Virus record (IMG/VR): IMGVR_UViG_3300031787_000673
Location: 1 to 27,622 of that record
Reading direction: 5' to 3' (one strand)
Origin: a virus
Length of the DNA: 27,622 nucleotides
The notes under the pieces were generated by a model. That model was not told the origin of the DNA and did no database searches. It saw only the letters and a program-made list of their open reading frames with translations. The position numbers and the translations under genes were made by a program. Below, piece by piece: positions 5,660-12,385 of this stretch (positions within the stretch are counted from its first letter, which is position 1; each line of letters opens with the position of its first letter).

Positions 5660-7492
5660 ATGAAAAGGAATTACTCCGATTCAGAAAAAGCATTTTTATA
5701 CGGACTTGCTGACGGCAAATGCCAGTTGTGTCAATGCGACCTTCCAAGGTTTTGGCATGCTGACCATGTTATACCTTTTAGCAAAGGAGGCATAACTTCA
5801 TTAAACAATGCTCAGGCATTATGTCCAACTTGTAACTTAAAAAAATCTAATAAAATGTTTAAACCAAGACAATGGCAAATAGAAGCCACTAAAAAATTCT
5901 ATGAGGAAATTAAATCTAACAAAGTATTTTTACTTCATGCTGGAGTAGGCTCAGGAAAAACTTTGTGGGCTTCGTCAATTATAAAAAATTTCGTTGACGA
6001 TGGATTTGATGTTGTTATTTTTAGCCCGAAAGATGCTATTAAAACGGATTGGGCTATTGAGTGTAAAAAATTTAATCTTGAAATTGATGCAAATTATTTG
6101 TTTAAATATCATTGGAAGCCTGACTTTCACGGTGTTTCACTTTGTTATCAAATTTTAAAAAATAATACTAATTCATTAAAAAACAAGATAACGAATAAGA
6201 CCATTGTAGTTTTAGATGAACATCACCATGCCTCTGATTCTGGAAGCTGGGGGATTGAACTTGAAAATATTTGTGAAAACGCTGGAGTAATTTTATGTTT
6301 AACAGGAACTCCTTTTAGGAGCGATAATAGTAAAATTCCTTTTGTAAAATATAAGGAAACAAAATCTAATGATATTGATGGTTGGGAAATTGAAACAGAT
6401 TATTCCTACACGTATGCTCAAAGTGTAAAGGATCGTATTTGTTGCCCTACTTCATTTAGACCTATTGATGTAATTATTAATGGAGAAGGTGGTATTTTAA
6501 TAGGCGAAGAAAATAAAAAATATTTAAATCAAATAATAGACGCCTCAAATGGAAATAGTAATTTTATTGACATTGCTTTTAATCAAGCTAACAACGAATT
6601 AAAAGGAATAAGAAACACTTATTACCCTGAGGCAAAAGGTTTGATTATTGCCAATACCATTGAAGATGCTAAAAGTATTTTTAGTAATTTACAAAAGCAA
6701 AATATAAGTTGTTCTATAATTACAAGTGACGCAGATTCAACTACTGAAACAATTAAAGAATTTAGGAATAATAATAAGCATTGGGTTGTAACGGTTCAAA
6801 TGGTTTCCGAAGGTGTAAATATCCCTCAAATACGCGTTATCCTGTATTTAAACAATATTACAACCAGGACATACTTTGAACAGGTAATGGGTAGAGGTGT
6901 AAGAAATTGCAAGGTTTACCAAAATGCAATAGATCATTGCTATTTTTATTATCCTAATTTTTCTTTATTTACTGAGGTTGCAGAAACTCTTGAAGCTGGC
7001 TATAAGCATTTTGTAATAGACGAAAATAAAAGAATTAATACTGGATTAAGCGAAGGTTTAGAAAGAAAACCAAAAACAATACAAACTTTATTTGACGATA
7101 TAATAGCTGGAAATCATGGTATTATAAACAATGGATACAAGTTTACTGACCAAGAAATAGATGCTTTAAATCAAGTCAAAGATTTAAACTATGCTTTAGC
7201 AAGTATTTTTGAAAACATGATTGCAAGAAATATTCAGAAAGATGAACCTCAGGAAAACAATAAAATAGATGAAATTCCTAAATACGAAAAAATTAAACTT
7301 GTAAAAAAGGAAATTCACAAAAGAGTTGGATATGCGATAAGGTTAGGTATTTACACTGAGTATCAAAACGCTCATTATAAATACAATGAAGCTGCAAATA
7401 TTAAGGATCATAAAACCTGTATGGACTTAAGATTATTAAATAAAAAATTACAAATCATTAACGATGACATCAGCAATTTCACTAAGCACTAA
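5660..7492 (+). CDS. HNH nuclease-SF2 helicase fusion
   Basis: A 610-aa protein from ATG 5660; the reading frame is open to 5600, but that part overlaps the terminator hairpin. The N-terminal HNH domain has C21xxC24, H33-x-D35-H36 in 'HADHVIPFSKGG', N50 and C55xxC58. The SF2 helicase core follows: Walker A 'HAGVGSGKT' (93-101), box II DEHH (186-189), motif III 'TGTPFR' (215-220), motif V 'VSEGVNIPQIRV' (382-393) and motif VI 'QVMGRGVRN' (408-416). All canonical residues are present, so both activities are plausible. The C-terminus (about 490-610) is helical and unassigned. It likely unwinds or translocates on DNA and cuts it, in replication, recombination or attack on competing DNA. It is translationally coupled to the next gene by a 29-nt overlap. 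Confidence 0.88.
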   Translation: MKRNYSDSEKAFLYGLADGKCQLCQCDLPRFWHADHVIPFSKGGITSLNNAQALCPTCNLKKSNKMFKPRQWQIEATKKFYEEIKSNKVFLLHAGVGSGKTLWASSIIKNFVDDGFDVVIFSPKDAIKTDWAIECKKFNLEIDANYLFKYHWKPDFHGVSLCYQILKNNTNSLKNKITNKTIVVLDEHHHASDSGSWGIELENICENAGVILCLTGTPFRSDNSKIPFVKYKETKSNDIDGWEIETDYSYTYAQSVKDRICCPTSFRPIDVIINGEGGILIGEENKKYLNQIIDASNGNSNFIDIAFNQANNELKGIRNTYYPEAKGLIIANTIEDAKSIFSNLQKQNISCSIITSDADSTTETIKEFRNNNKHWVVTVQMVSEGVNIPQIRVILYLNNITTRTYFEQVMGRGVRNCKVYQNAIDHCYFYYPNFSLFTEVAETLEAGYKHFVIDENKRINTGLSEGLERKPKTIQTLFDDIIAGNHGIINNGYKFTDQEIDALNQVKDLNYALASIFENMIARNIQKDEPQENNKIDEIPKYEKIKLVKKEIHKRVGYAIRLGIYTEYQNAHYKYNEAANIKDHKTCMDLRLLNKKLQIINDDISNFTKH

Positions 7493-8066
7493 TCCAGAGG
7501 AAGTTTACAATAAACTTATTGACATAAATGGTATAAACAGTTTCGGTTTAGCCATGACCTATTTTGATTCTTTATATTCATTTAAGGACTTTTGGAGTAA
7601 CAGGCATCCTTATGGTTTGTCACCTAAAACTTTTACAACTTATGTAGAATTTGCAAGGTACGAAGTGCCCTGGGGATTAGGCTGGGACATTGATGTTATA
7701 AAAGCACATTGTAAACGAAAGCCTAATATTTGGAAAGAGCATGAAGAACAAATTAATCCATCAAAAAATGTTGGAAGAGATTGGAATAATAATGTTTCTA
7801 TAGAAACATTAAAAATAAATGGAGGTAGTAATAGAGATTATATAATCCAACGTTTAAAACGCGATGCCCCTGACATTGCTACCAAAGTAATTAATCGAGA
7901 AATAAGCGCAAAGCAAGGCATGGAAATAGCTGGATTAAAAGATAGAACTGTTGTTGTAAAATGCAAGGCTGAAGATTTTGTAACTAAGGCGATAAATAAT
8001 CTTGAAATAAATCAGATTGAAAAATTAGTGCAAGACCTTACTTTATACCTGAAGGAAATGAAATAA
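7464..8066 (+). CDS. Phage DNA-binding/regulatory-like protein
   Basis: A 200-aa protein. Its middle part, 'GGSNRDYIIQRLKRDAPDIATKVINREISAKQGMEIAGLKDRTV' read in pieces, matches a helical module common at the C-terminal side of phage putative DNA-binding proteins ('YLLARLKRD.P.....V..GE.SA..A..EAG'). The N-terminal half (1-75) is aromatic-rich and unassigned. The C-terminal helix 'AINNLEINQIEKLVQDLTLYLKEMK' could mediate dimerisation. It overlaps the helicase-fusion gene by 29 nt, so it is probably made with it and may guide or control it. Function is inferred from family resemblance only. Confidence 0.65.
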   Translation: MTSAISLSTNPEEVYNKLIDINGINSFGLAMTYFDSLYSFKDFWSNRHPYGLSPKTFTTYVEFARYEVPWGLGWDIDVIKAHCKRKPNIWKEHEEQINPSKNVGRDWNNNVSIETLKINGGSNRDYIIQRLKRDAPDIATKVINREISAKQGMEIAGLKDRTVVVKCKAEDFVTKAINNLEINQIEKLVQDLTLYLKEMK

Positions 8067-8072
8067 ATTTAT

Positions 8073-8080
8073 TATCTTTG
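8073..8080 (+). promoter_or_regulatory. -7 box TATCTTTG before leader RNA 2
   Basis: A perfect TAnnTTTG box in the context AAATAAATTTAT, matching the one at 5543. Transcription would start near 8085, at the base of hairpin 1. Confidence 0.75.
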
Positions 8081-8084
8081 ATTA

Positions 8085-8181
8085 TTCTTTTGAACGAGGT
8101 GCAAGTCATTCAAAAGAACTTCGGGACAATATCCGCATTGTTTCATCTAACCCAGTAGCCTTGCACCTGCTGGGTTTTTTT
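8085..8181 (+). ncRNA. Structured leader RNA 2, paralogue of leader RNA 1
   Basis: The same architecture as 5555-5650. H1: TTCTTTTGAA (8085-8094) pairs with TTCAAAAGAA (8109-8118), again with a 14-nt loop. H2: GGGACAAT (8123-8130) pairs with ATTGTTTC (8137-8144), with two G-U pairs and a 6-nt loop. H3: AACCCAGTAG (8149-8158) pairs with CTGCTGGGTT (8167-8176), then a T run. GTGCAAG (8099-8105) in the H1 loop is exactly complementary to CTTGCAC (8160-8166) in the H3 loop. Relative to copy 1, both partners of several base pairs have changed together, including two pairs of the loop-loop helix, which is direct evidence of selection for the structure. It ends 10 nt before the replication-initiator ATG. 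Confidence 0.82.
8149..8181 (+). terminator. Intrinsic terminator / hairpin 3 of leader RNA 2
   Basis: A 10-bp stem with one G-U pair and an 8-nt loop, followed by seven T. It sits just before the initiator start codon, so it implies attenuation or strong insulation. Confidence 0.85.
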
Positions 8182-8191
8182 ATACTTTTTT

Positions 8192-9109
8192 ATGAATAAG
8201 TTAAATAACAAAATCAAGGATAATTTCACCATTATCCCCAATGACATTATCCGAAACAAAAGCCTGAGCGACCGCGCCCGTTTTATCTTCTGTTACATGG
8301 CTTCCATGCCCGATGACTGGAAATTTTATCAAGGCGTAATGGCAAAGGAACTTGGATACACAAAGGACACTCTGAGGAAATACATTGAGGAACTTTTGAC
8401 AACGGGTTACCTTCATCGGGAACAAAGAAGGGAGACGGGTAAATTTGATAGTTACGATTATACCTTGAATTTTACACCGAGTGGTAAAAAAGCCGACACG
8501 GTAAAAAGCCGCAACGGAGAAAAACCGACACGGGAAAAGTCGGCACTAACAAACAAAGACCTTGAACAAAGAAAGACTAATACAAATAAAGACTTTAATA
8601 AAGGTTGTGAATTTGATAATTCACCGCCTTTTGAAACAGAAATTAAAAATCCTTTCTCCCGCCAGTCTTTCCATGATTCTCTGTCCTATGACACTGACCC
8701 AGACCCAAAAGAAAATTGCGCTAAAGAAAAGGTACAGCGAGAACCTTCCGAAACCTACCTCTGCTTCTCCGCCTTCGCCTCTACCTATGAACGCTTAGCC
8801 GGTGTTACCTATCCCTCTGACAAGGGAAATTACATAATGACAGCTAAAGATGGTGCTAACTGTAAAAAGTTAATAACATGGCTAAAGAAGGTAAGTGCCA
8901 GCGAGCAGGCTCCGGAAGAGATGGTGCAAATGTTTACCACGGCAGCATGGCAGATAAGTGATAAGTGGCTAAAGGCAAATTTTACTATTAGCAACATTTA
9001 CTCCCAGGCTAATAACATTTATACAAAATTTTTATATGCCAGCCCATTGGCAAAGGAAAAGAAAAGGCAGGAGGAAATTGATAAACTTGTAAATGAATTT
9101 ACGTTATGA
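8192..9109 (+). CDS. Replication initiator-like winged-helix protein
   Basis: A 305-aa protein. The N-terminus (1-97) is a winged-helix domain of the kind found in phage and plasmid replication proteins: 'FTIIPNDIIRNKSLSDRARFIFCYMASMPDDWKF', then recognition-helix region 'VMAKELGYTKDTLRKYIEELLTTGYLHREQRRE'. A polar, poorly ordered linker (about 98-195) leads to a helical C-terminal domain with 'TTAAWQISDKWLKANFTISNIYSQANNIYTKFL', resembling DnaD/replisome-organiser tails. It likely binds the phage origin and recruits the host helicase or polymerase. No primase or polymerase is encoded nearby. It follows leader RNA 2 by 10 nt and couples to the next gene by ATGA. Confidence 0.72.
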   Translation: MNKLNNKIKDNFTIIPNDIIRNKSLSDRARFIFCYMASMPDDWKFYQGVMAKELGYTKDTLRKYIEELLTTGYLHREQRRETGKFDSYDYTLNFTPSGKKADTVKSRNGEKPTREKSALTNKDLEQRKTNTNKDFNKGCEFDNSPPFETEIKNPFSRQSFHDSLSYDTDPDPKENCAKEKVQREPSETYLCFSAFASTYERLAGVTYPSDKGNYIMTAKDGANCKKLITWLKKVSASEQAPEEMVQMFTTAAWQISDKWLKANFTISNIYSQANNIYTKFLYASPLAKEKKRQEEIDKLVNEFTL

Positions 9110-9125
9110 CACCGAAAGAAAAAGC
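9105..9125 (+). repeat. Direct repeat at two adjacent gene starts (copy 1)
   Basis: Twenty-one bases covering the start codon and the first six codons (MTPKEK...) are identical here and at 9380-9400. This suggests that the two small genes arose by duplication or share a recombining start cassette. Confidence 0.7.
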
Positions 9126-9384
9126 GGATGAGCTAATAGACAAATTTAGCGAGCGCAAAAAACTTTTAACTGAAACAAAAGGCTGGATTATACACATTGA
9201 TTCATCTAAGGCAAAAGGACACGCATTGACTGCGGTAGATATAATTATAAATTCAACACCATCAGAACCAAACTTTGCTGATTGGGATGATTGTGGCGGA
9301 GTAGATAGATACTACCACGATGCTCAAAAAACACACGCACTTCATTTTTGGAAAGAAGTAAAAAAAGAACTTGAAAACCTATGA
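9106..9384 (+). CDS. Small phage protein of the MTPKEKA type
   Basis: A 92-aa protein starting 'MTPKEKADELIDKF', a common opening of small helical phage proteins. It continues with 'KAKGHALTAVDIIINSTPSEPNFADWDDC' and a helix 'THALHFWKEVKKELENL'. The same opening and a similar 'YYWEEVVYEIE' ending occur in the next gene, so the two are probably paralogues. It is coupled at both ends by 4-nt ATGA overlaps. Function is unknown. Confidence 0.75.
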   Translation: MTPKEKADELIDKFSERKKLLTETKGWIIHIDSSKAKGHALTAVDIIINSTPSEPNFADWDDCGGVDRYYHDAQKTHALHFWKEVKKELENL

Positions 9385-9400
9385 CACCGAAAGAAAAAGC
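9380..9400 (+). repeat. Direct repeat at two adjacent gene starts (copy 2)
   Basis: The second copy of the 21-nt identity described at 9105-9125, covering the start of the 75-aa gene. Confidence 0.7.
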
Positions 9401-9608
9401 AAACGAATTATTCACCCATTACCACAACCTTATCCAGGATATTGGCGGAGAACTTGGACAGGAGATCCTAGTATCTATCCTGGCAAAACAATGCGCTCTG
9501 TTTGCAGCAAGGGAAGTGTTGAAGGAAAATATTGGAATACCACTACACCCTGATACTTATTATTACTGGGAAGAAGTAGTATACGAAATAGAGAGCTATG
9601 AAGAGTAG
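9381..9608 (+). CDS. Small phage protein, paralogue of the preceding gene
   Basis: A 75-aa protein, 'MTPKEKANELFTHYHNLI', then 'AKQCALFAAREVLKENI' and 'YYYWEEVVYEIESYEE'. The layout (MTPKEKA opening, an 'ALFAA..VL' helix, a 'W.EV..EI' ending) is a recurrent small phage family with no known activity. It overlaps the previous gene by ATGA and the next by 11 nt. A shorter frame at 9371 in another phase is a shadow. Confidence 0.75.
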   Translation: MTPKEKANELFTHYHNLIQDIGGELGQEILVSILAKQCALFAAREVLKENIGIPLHPDTYYYWEEVVYEIESYEE

Positions 9609-9816
9609 AGAAGAATATAACGCATACATGAAAGCGTATCAGCAAAATAAGCGCAATGAAATGACATACGAGGAATGGAGAGCATTCAGAGACAAAAATA
9701 ACGCTTACAAAAGAAAGAAATACGCGGAACGCACACCAGAGCAGATTGAAAAACACAAGGAATATCAGCGAAATAAACAAAAATTGTATTACTTTTTAAA
9801 AAAACAAGGCAGATGA
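9598..9816 (+). CDS. Basic Lys/Tyr-rich repeat protein, short form
   Basis: A 72-aa, strongly basic and probably wholly helical protein built from Y-x2-x-K-like units ('YMKAYQQNKRNEM', 'YKRKKYAERTPEQIEKHKEYQRNKQKLYYFL'). Similar K/Y/N repeats occur next to HNH domains and as stand-alone phage proteins, presumably contacting nucleic acid. The 170-aa neighbour has the same style and the same 'YYFL/WYFLL' end, so they are likely paralogues. It is coupled to that neighbour by ATGA. Confidence 0.65.
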   Translation: MKSREEYNAYMKAYQQNKRNEMTYEEWRAFRDKNNAYKRKKYAERTPEQIEKHKEYQRNKQKLYYFLKKQGR

Positions 9817-10325
9817 AGTACACAGAACTACCGGAAGAAAAAAGAGAAAAGTTAAAGCAGTATCAACGAGATTATCAAAAGAATAAACGCGCAAACATGA
9901 CAGAGGAAGAAAGGCAAAAGAAGCGCGAATATCTGCAAAAGTACAGAGAGGTTAATAGGCAAAAGATTAATGAATATGCTTTAAATTGGAAATACAATCA
10001 ATCAAAGGAAGGTGCAGAGAAAAGAAAGCAATGGCAAAGAGAATATTATCAAAAGAACAAAGCAGTGATAATAGATAAAATAAAAGGGAAATGGGCAGCC
10101 ATGACACAGGAGGAAAAGGATAAGTATAATGAGAAGAAAAGGCAGAGGTATAAGATTTGGTATTTTCTTCTTGATGATGATAAAAAGCGTAAATTGATTG
10201 ATGTAAGTAGAAAATGGATTGACAACAACAAAGAACTTCATGCAGAAATGAACAAACAATATTACCAACAAAACAAAAAAAAGAAAGATGAATCTGGCAA
10301 AGTACCAACCACACAACCAGGATGA
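9813..10325 (+). CDS. Basic Lys/Tyr-rich repeat protein, long form
   Basis: A 170-aa protein containing several copies of a loose unit 'KR..YQRDYQKNKRANMTEEER', for example 'YLQKYREVNRQKINEYALN', 'QWQREYYQKNKAVI' and 'KQYYQQNKKKKDE'. It is very rich in Lys, Glu, Gln and Tyr with no hydrophobic core pattern, and it probably forms a long single helix or coiled coil. A nucleic-acid-binding or scaffolding role is only inferred. Long minus-strand frames over the same region are compositional shadows. Its end overlaps the next gene by 38 nt. Confidence 0.65.
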   Translation: MKYTELPEEKREKLKQYQRDYQKNKRANMTEEERQKKREYLQKYREVNRQKINEYALNWKYNQSKEGAEKRKQWQREYYQKNKAVIIDKIKGKWAAMTQEEKDKYNEKKRQRYKIWYFLLDDDKKRKLIDVSRKWIDNNKELHAEMNKQYYQQNKKKKDESGKVPTTQPG

Positions 10326-11013
10326 GCAATCCATTATTGAATCAAGGCCTAACAGGATAGCTAATATTGAACCTAAAGATGCTTTTAGAAATGTACTCAA
10401 TGTTATTAGCAGTCTCTTCCCTGTTTATGGCATTGATGGTGATCTCACATTTTATTCGACAGTTACTAAAGAAATCGTTAAAACATTTGGGCAGATAGCT
10501 GCCAATGAAATTGAAATTGCTTTCCGCCTTTTCGCTGCCCAGTCGCTTGACCTGGATGATGATGTAAAATTCTACGGCAAAGCAAATATGCACACTATCG
10601 GCAAAATACTAAATGCCTACCTTGTTTACCGGAGGAAGATTATTGCAGCTCACGACAATGAAGTCGCTGCTCTCCGGCACAATGCCAACATGGAAGAGAA
10701 GGCAAGGAAAGCAAGGGAAGAACTATATGCTAACTTTCCAACAATGTTAAAGGAGTTTAAAGGCAAGGATTATACGTCAGTGCCATTGTATTGGTACGAT
10801 ATGTGTGTACAGTTTGGCATGATAGAATACGAGGAAGGAGAGAAAAGAGCATTGTGGGAGGAAGCCCAGGCACTGGCATTGAAAGAGCCACCGGAGAGCA
10901 TGGATTTGATGACTATTAGAAGTCACGCAAAGAAGATAGAACAAGGTAATACAAGAAGAGCCGCTGTTATTGCCCAGCAACTGGCAGTATGGCGAAAGGT
11001 GTTAAAAAAATAA
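10288..11013 (+). CDS. Conserved phage protein, possibly replication-linked
   Basis: A 241-aa protein. A helical N-terminal domain (about 29-120) with 'DAFRNVLNVISSLFPVYGIDGDLTFYSTVTKEIVKTFG', 'ANEIEIAFRLFAAQSL' and 'YGKANMHTIGKILNAYLVYRRKII' leads to a charged helix 'NMEEKARKAREELYANFPTMLKEF' and a C-terminal helical part. In Bacteroidota phages, proteins of this shape are found beside replication initiators, which is its position here, so a helicase-loader-like or accessory role is possible. No Walker motif is present. It is the last gene before a strong terminator. Confidence 0.65.
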   Translation: MNLAKYQPHNQDEQSIIESRPNRIANIEPKDAFRNVLNVISSLFPVYGIDGDLTFYSTVTKEIVKTFGQIAANEIEIAFRLFAAQSLDLDDDVKFYGKANMHTIGKILNAYLVYRRKIIAAHDNEVAALRHNANMEEKARKAREELYANFPTMLKEFKGKDYTSVPLYWYDMCVQFGMIEYEEGEKRALWEEAQALALKEPPESMDLMTIRSHAKKIEQGNTRRAAVIAQQLAVWRKVLKK

Positions 11014-11039
11014 GTAACTGGTTTAAAATGTGTTGCAAG

Positions 11040-11070
11040 GTGTGGGGAGTTGACCTCACACTTTTTTTTT
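11040..11070 (+). terminator. Intrinsic terminator after the replication operon
   Basis: GTGTGGGG (11040-11047) pairs with CCTCACAC (11054-11061), with one G-U pair and a 6-nt loop, followed by nine T. This is a strong rho-independent signal. Confidence 0.9.
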
Positions 11071-11123
11071 AAATTATTTTTATATTTTTATATAATTTAT
11101 ATACTTTGTATTTATTTTAATAT

Positions 11124-11131
11124 TATCTTTG
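11124..11131 (+). promoter_or_regulatory. -7 box TATCTTTG for the recombination/nucleotide operon
   Basis: A perfect TAnnTTTG box lies between the terminator at 11040 and the ATG at 11153. A TTTG occurs at 11105-11108, but only 15 nt upstream, closer than the usual spacing. Confidence 0.75.
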
Positions 11132-11152
11132 AATAAACAAAAAACAATCATC

Positions 11153-11404
11153 ATGACACCAGAAGAAAGAGACGAAAAAATTGTAGGTATTCTTACTAAA
11201 ATTTGTATTAATGTACTCGTTAAAAATCTATTTGATAAAAATGGAGTACGAGTTTACGAGGATGTATTACACGAACTTAATCAACTACCGGTAAACGAAG
11301 AGGAGTATACTCGCTGTAACCATGCCCATGCTTTTTTGCACAAAACAGCGATTGAGTATTTACAAAAAACAATAGTATTTAACGAAGAACACAGGAACAA
11401 ATGA
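11153..11404 (+). CDS. Small hypothetical protein
   Basis: An 83-aa protein from ATG 11153 ('MTPEERDEKIVGILTKICINVLVKNLF'). A longer version using TTG 11129 would begin inside the -7 box and is not credible. The protein is helical and acidic, ending 'LHKTAIEYLQKTIVFNEEHRNK'; two Cys, at about positions 18 and 54, are not in a motif. No family is recognised. It is the first gene after the promoter and is coupled to the next by ATGA. Confidence 0.65.
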   Translation: MTPEERDEKIVGILTKICINVLVKNLFDKNGVRVYEDVLHELNQLPVNEEEYTRCNHAHAFLHKTAIEYLQKTIVFNEEHRNK

Positions 11405-11667
11405 ATCAGGCAAGCCAAGACGTTTTAGACTACATTGTAGATAATCACCTTGCCCTCCGTGACATCACCGACGAAGGCATAAGCAAGGCCATTGATGCAC
11501 TGTTTAATTTTAACGATTTACTACCGAAAGAACAAGTGCTGTTTAATAGCATTATGGCACAGGCAATAGACTTTGAATGGATTGCTGAACAGTTGCAAAA
11601 CTGGGCAGAGGAAGAGGAGTTAAAAAGATTAGACGCTCAAAGAGAAGACTATTATGATAATCACTAA
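11401..11667 (+). CDS. Small acidic hypothetical protein
   Basis: An 88-aa, mostly helical acidic protein ('VLDYIVDNHLALRDITDEGISKAIDALFNFND', 'FEWIAEQLQNWAEEEELKRLDAQREDYYDNH'). It has no catalytic motif or recognised family. It overlaps the upstream gene by ATGA and the downstream OB-fold-like gene by 14 nt, so it is part of the same transcript. Confidence 0.65.
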   Translation: MNQASQDVLDYIVDNHLALRDITDEGISKAIDALFNFNDLLPKEQVLFNSIMAQAIDFEWIAEQLQNWAEEEELKRLDAQREDYYDNH

Positions 11668-12076
11668 AGCAAAAGTTAAATATAGTGCAGGCGCACCGAG
11701 AGAAGGGCAGTATGGCCCATCTATAAACATTCTGGTGGTATTTGCCGATGGCAAGGAAGCAAGGATATATGGAAAGCCTGGCGATCCTATACAAAGTTTA
11801 AAGCAAGGAGAAGTTATTGACGTTATAGATGATAAAGGGAAATTAAAATATGTAGAATCTGCACCAGCAGCACCTACCGCAGTACCAGTGATAGAACAGG
11901 AGAAAGCAGAGGCAGAGAAGCCTGACCTTGCAGCCATTGCCTTTGAACTGTCTGCTATTTATACACAGACATACATTGACATTTATAACAAGTTAATAGA
12001 AGCAGAAATACCACATGACAATGCAACTGCCGCAACTTCTACTATCTTTATACAGGTGTTTCAAAAATTGAGATGA
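11654..12076 (+). CDS. OB-fold-like protein, possible recombination partner
   Basis: A 140-aa protein. The N-terminal part (1-68) alternates hydrophobic strands: 'AKVKYSAGAPREGQYGPSINILVVFADGKEARIYGKPGDP', then 'LKQGEVIDVIDDKGKLKYVE'. This resembles the small OB folds of single-strand-binding or primase-related phage proteins. A Pro/Ala/Glu linker (69-88) leads to a helical tail (90-140). It lies three genes upstream of the PD-(D/E)XK nuclease gene start, so a role with single-stranded DNA in recombination is plausible. The fold is inferred from pattern, not similarity. Confidence 0.55.
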   Translation: MIITKAKVKYSAGAPREGQYGPSINILVVFADGKEARIYGKPGDPIQSLKQGEVIDVIDDKGKLKYVESAPAAPTAVPVIEQEKAEAEKPDLAAIAFELSAIYTQTYIDIYNKLIEAEIPHDNATAATSTIFIQVFQKLR

Positions 12077-12088
12077 ATGACTCTATAC

Positions 12089-12116
12089 GTGCCAGTATCT
12101 GCGCTGGCACTTTTTT
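12089..12116 (+). terminator. Intrinsic terminator after the OB-fold-like gene
   Basis: GTGCCAG (12089-12095) and CTGGCAC (12104-12110) form a perfect 7-bp stem with an 8-nt loop, followed by six T. No promoter box is seen before the next ATG at 12137, so downstream genes may depend on partial read-through. Confidence 0.85.
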
Positions 12117-12136
12117 AAAAACTAAAACAACTTACC

Positions 12137-12367
12137 ATGACTTTAGAGCAAGCTAAAAAAGCATCTGATATTTTACAACGTATAAACAGTGCAAACGAAA
12201 CAATTAGCCTTTTAAAATTAAATGACATAAATAGCATATCATTTAATAAAATATCTGGTAATATTTATATTGGCGAACAAAGACTTGTAGATGATTTAAT
12301 AGAATATTCTATTGATATTCTTAAGGAAGAAGTAAATATATTAATTAAAAAACTTGAATTATTATAG
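12137..12367 (+). CDS. Small helical hypothetical protein
   Basis: A 76-aa protein beginning 'MTLEQAKKASDILQRINSANETISLL', with a short central beta hairpin ('SISFNKISGNIYIG') and a long C-terminal helix 'LIEYSIDILKEEVNILIKKLELL'. This coiled-coil/hairpin/coiled-coil plan is seen in many small phage proteins that are thought to act as oligomeric accessories. Function is unknown. It stands alone between a terminator and the nuclease gene. Confidence 0.65.
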   Translation: MTLEQAKKASDILQRINSANETISLLKLNDINSISFNKISGNIYIGEQRLVDDLIEYSIDILKEEVNILIKKLELL

Positions 12368-12385
12368 CTTTAAAACAAAGTAACC

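Noticed and set aside
9967-10400. Minus-strand ORFs rich in Phe, Leu, Ile and Ser opposite the Lys-rich genes
   Set aside because: The antisense of Lys/Glu/Tyr-rich coding sequence produces hydrophobic membrane-like frames; the plus-strand genes are coupled and consistent.
11129-11152. TTG start for the first gene of the next operon
   Set aside because: The TTG is part of the -7 promoter box TATCTTTG; ATG 11153 gives a short leader and a normal N-terminus.
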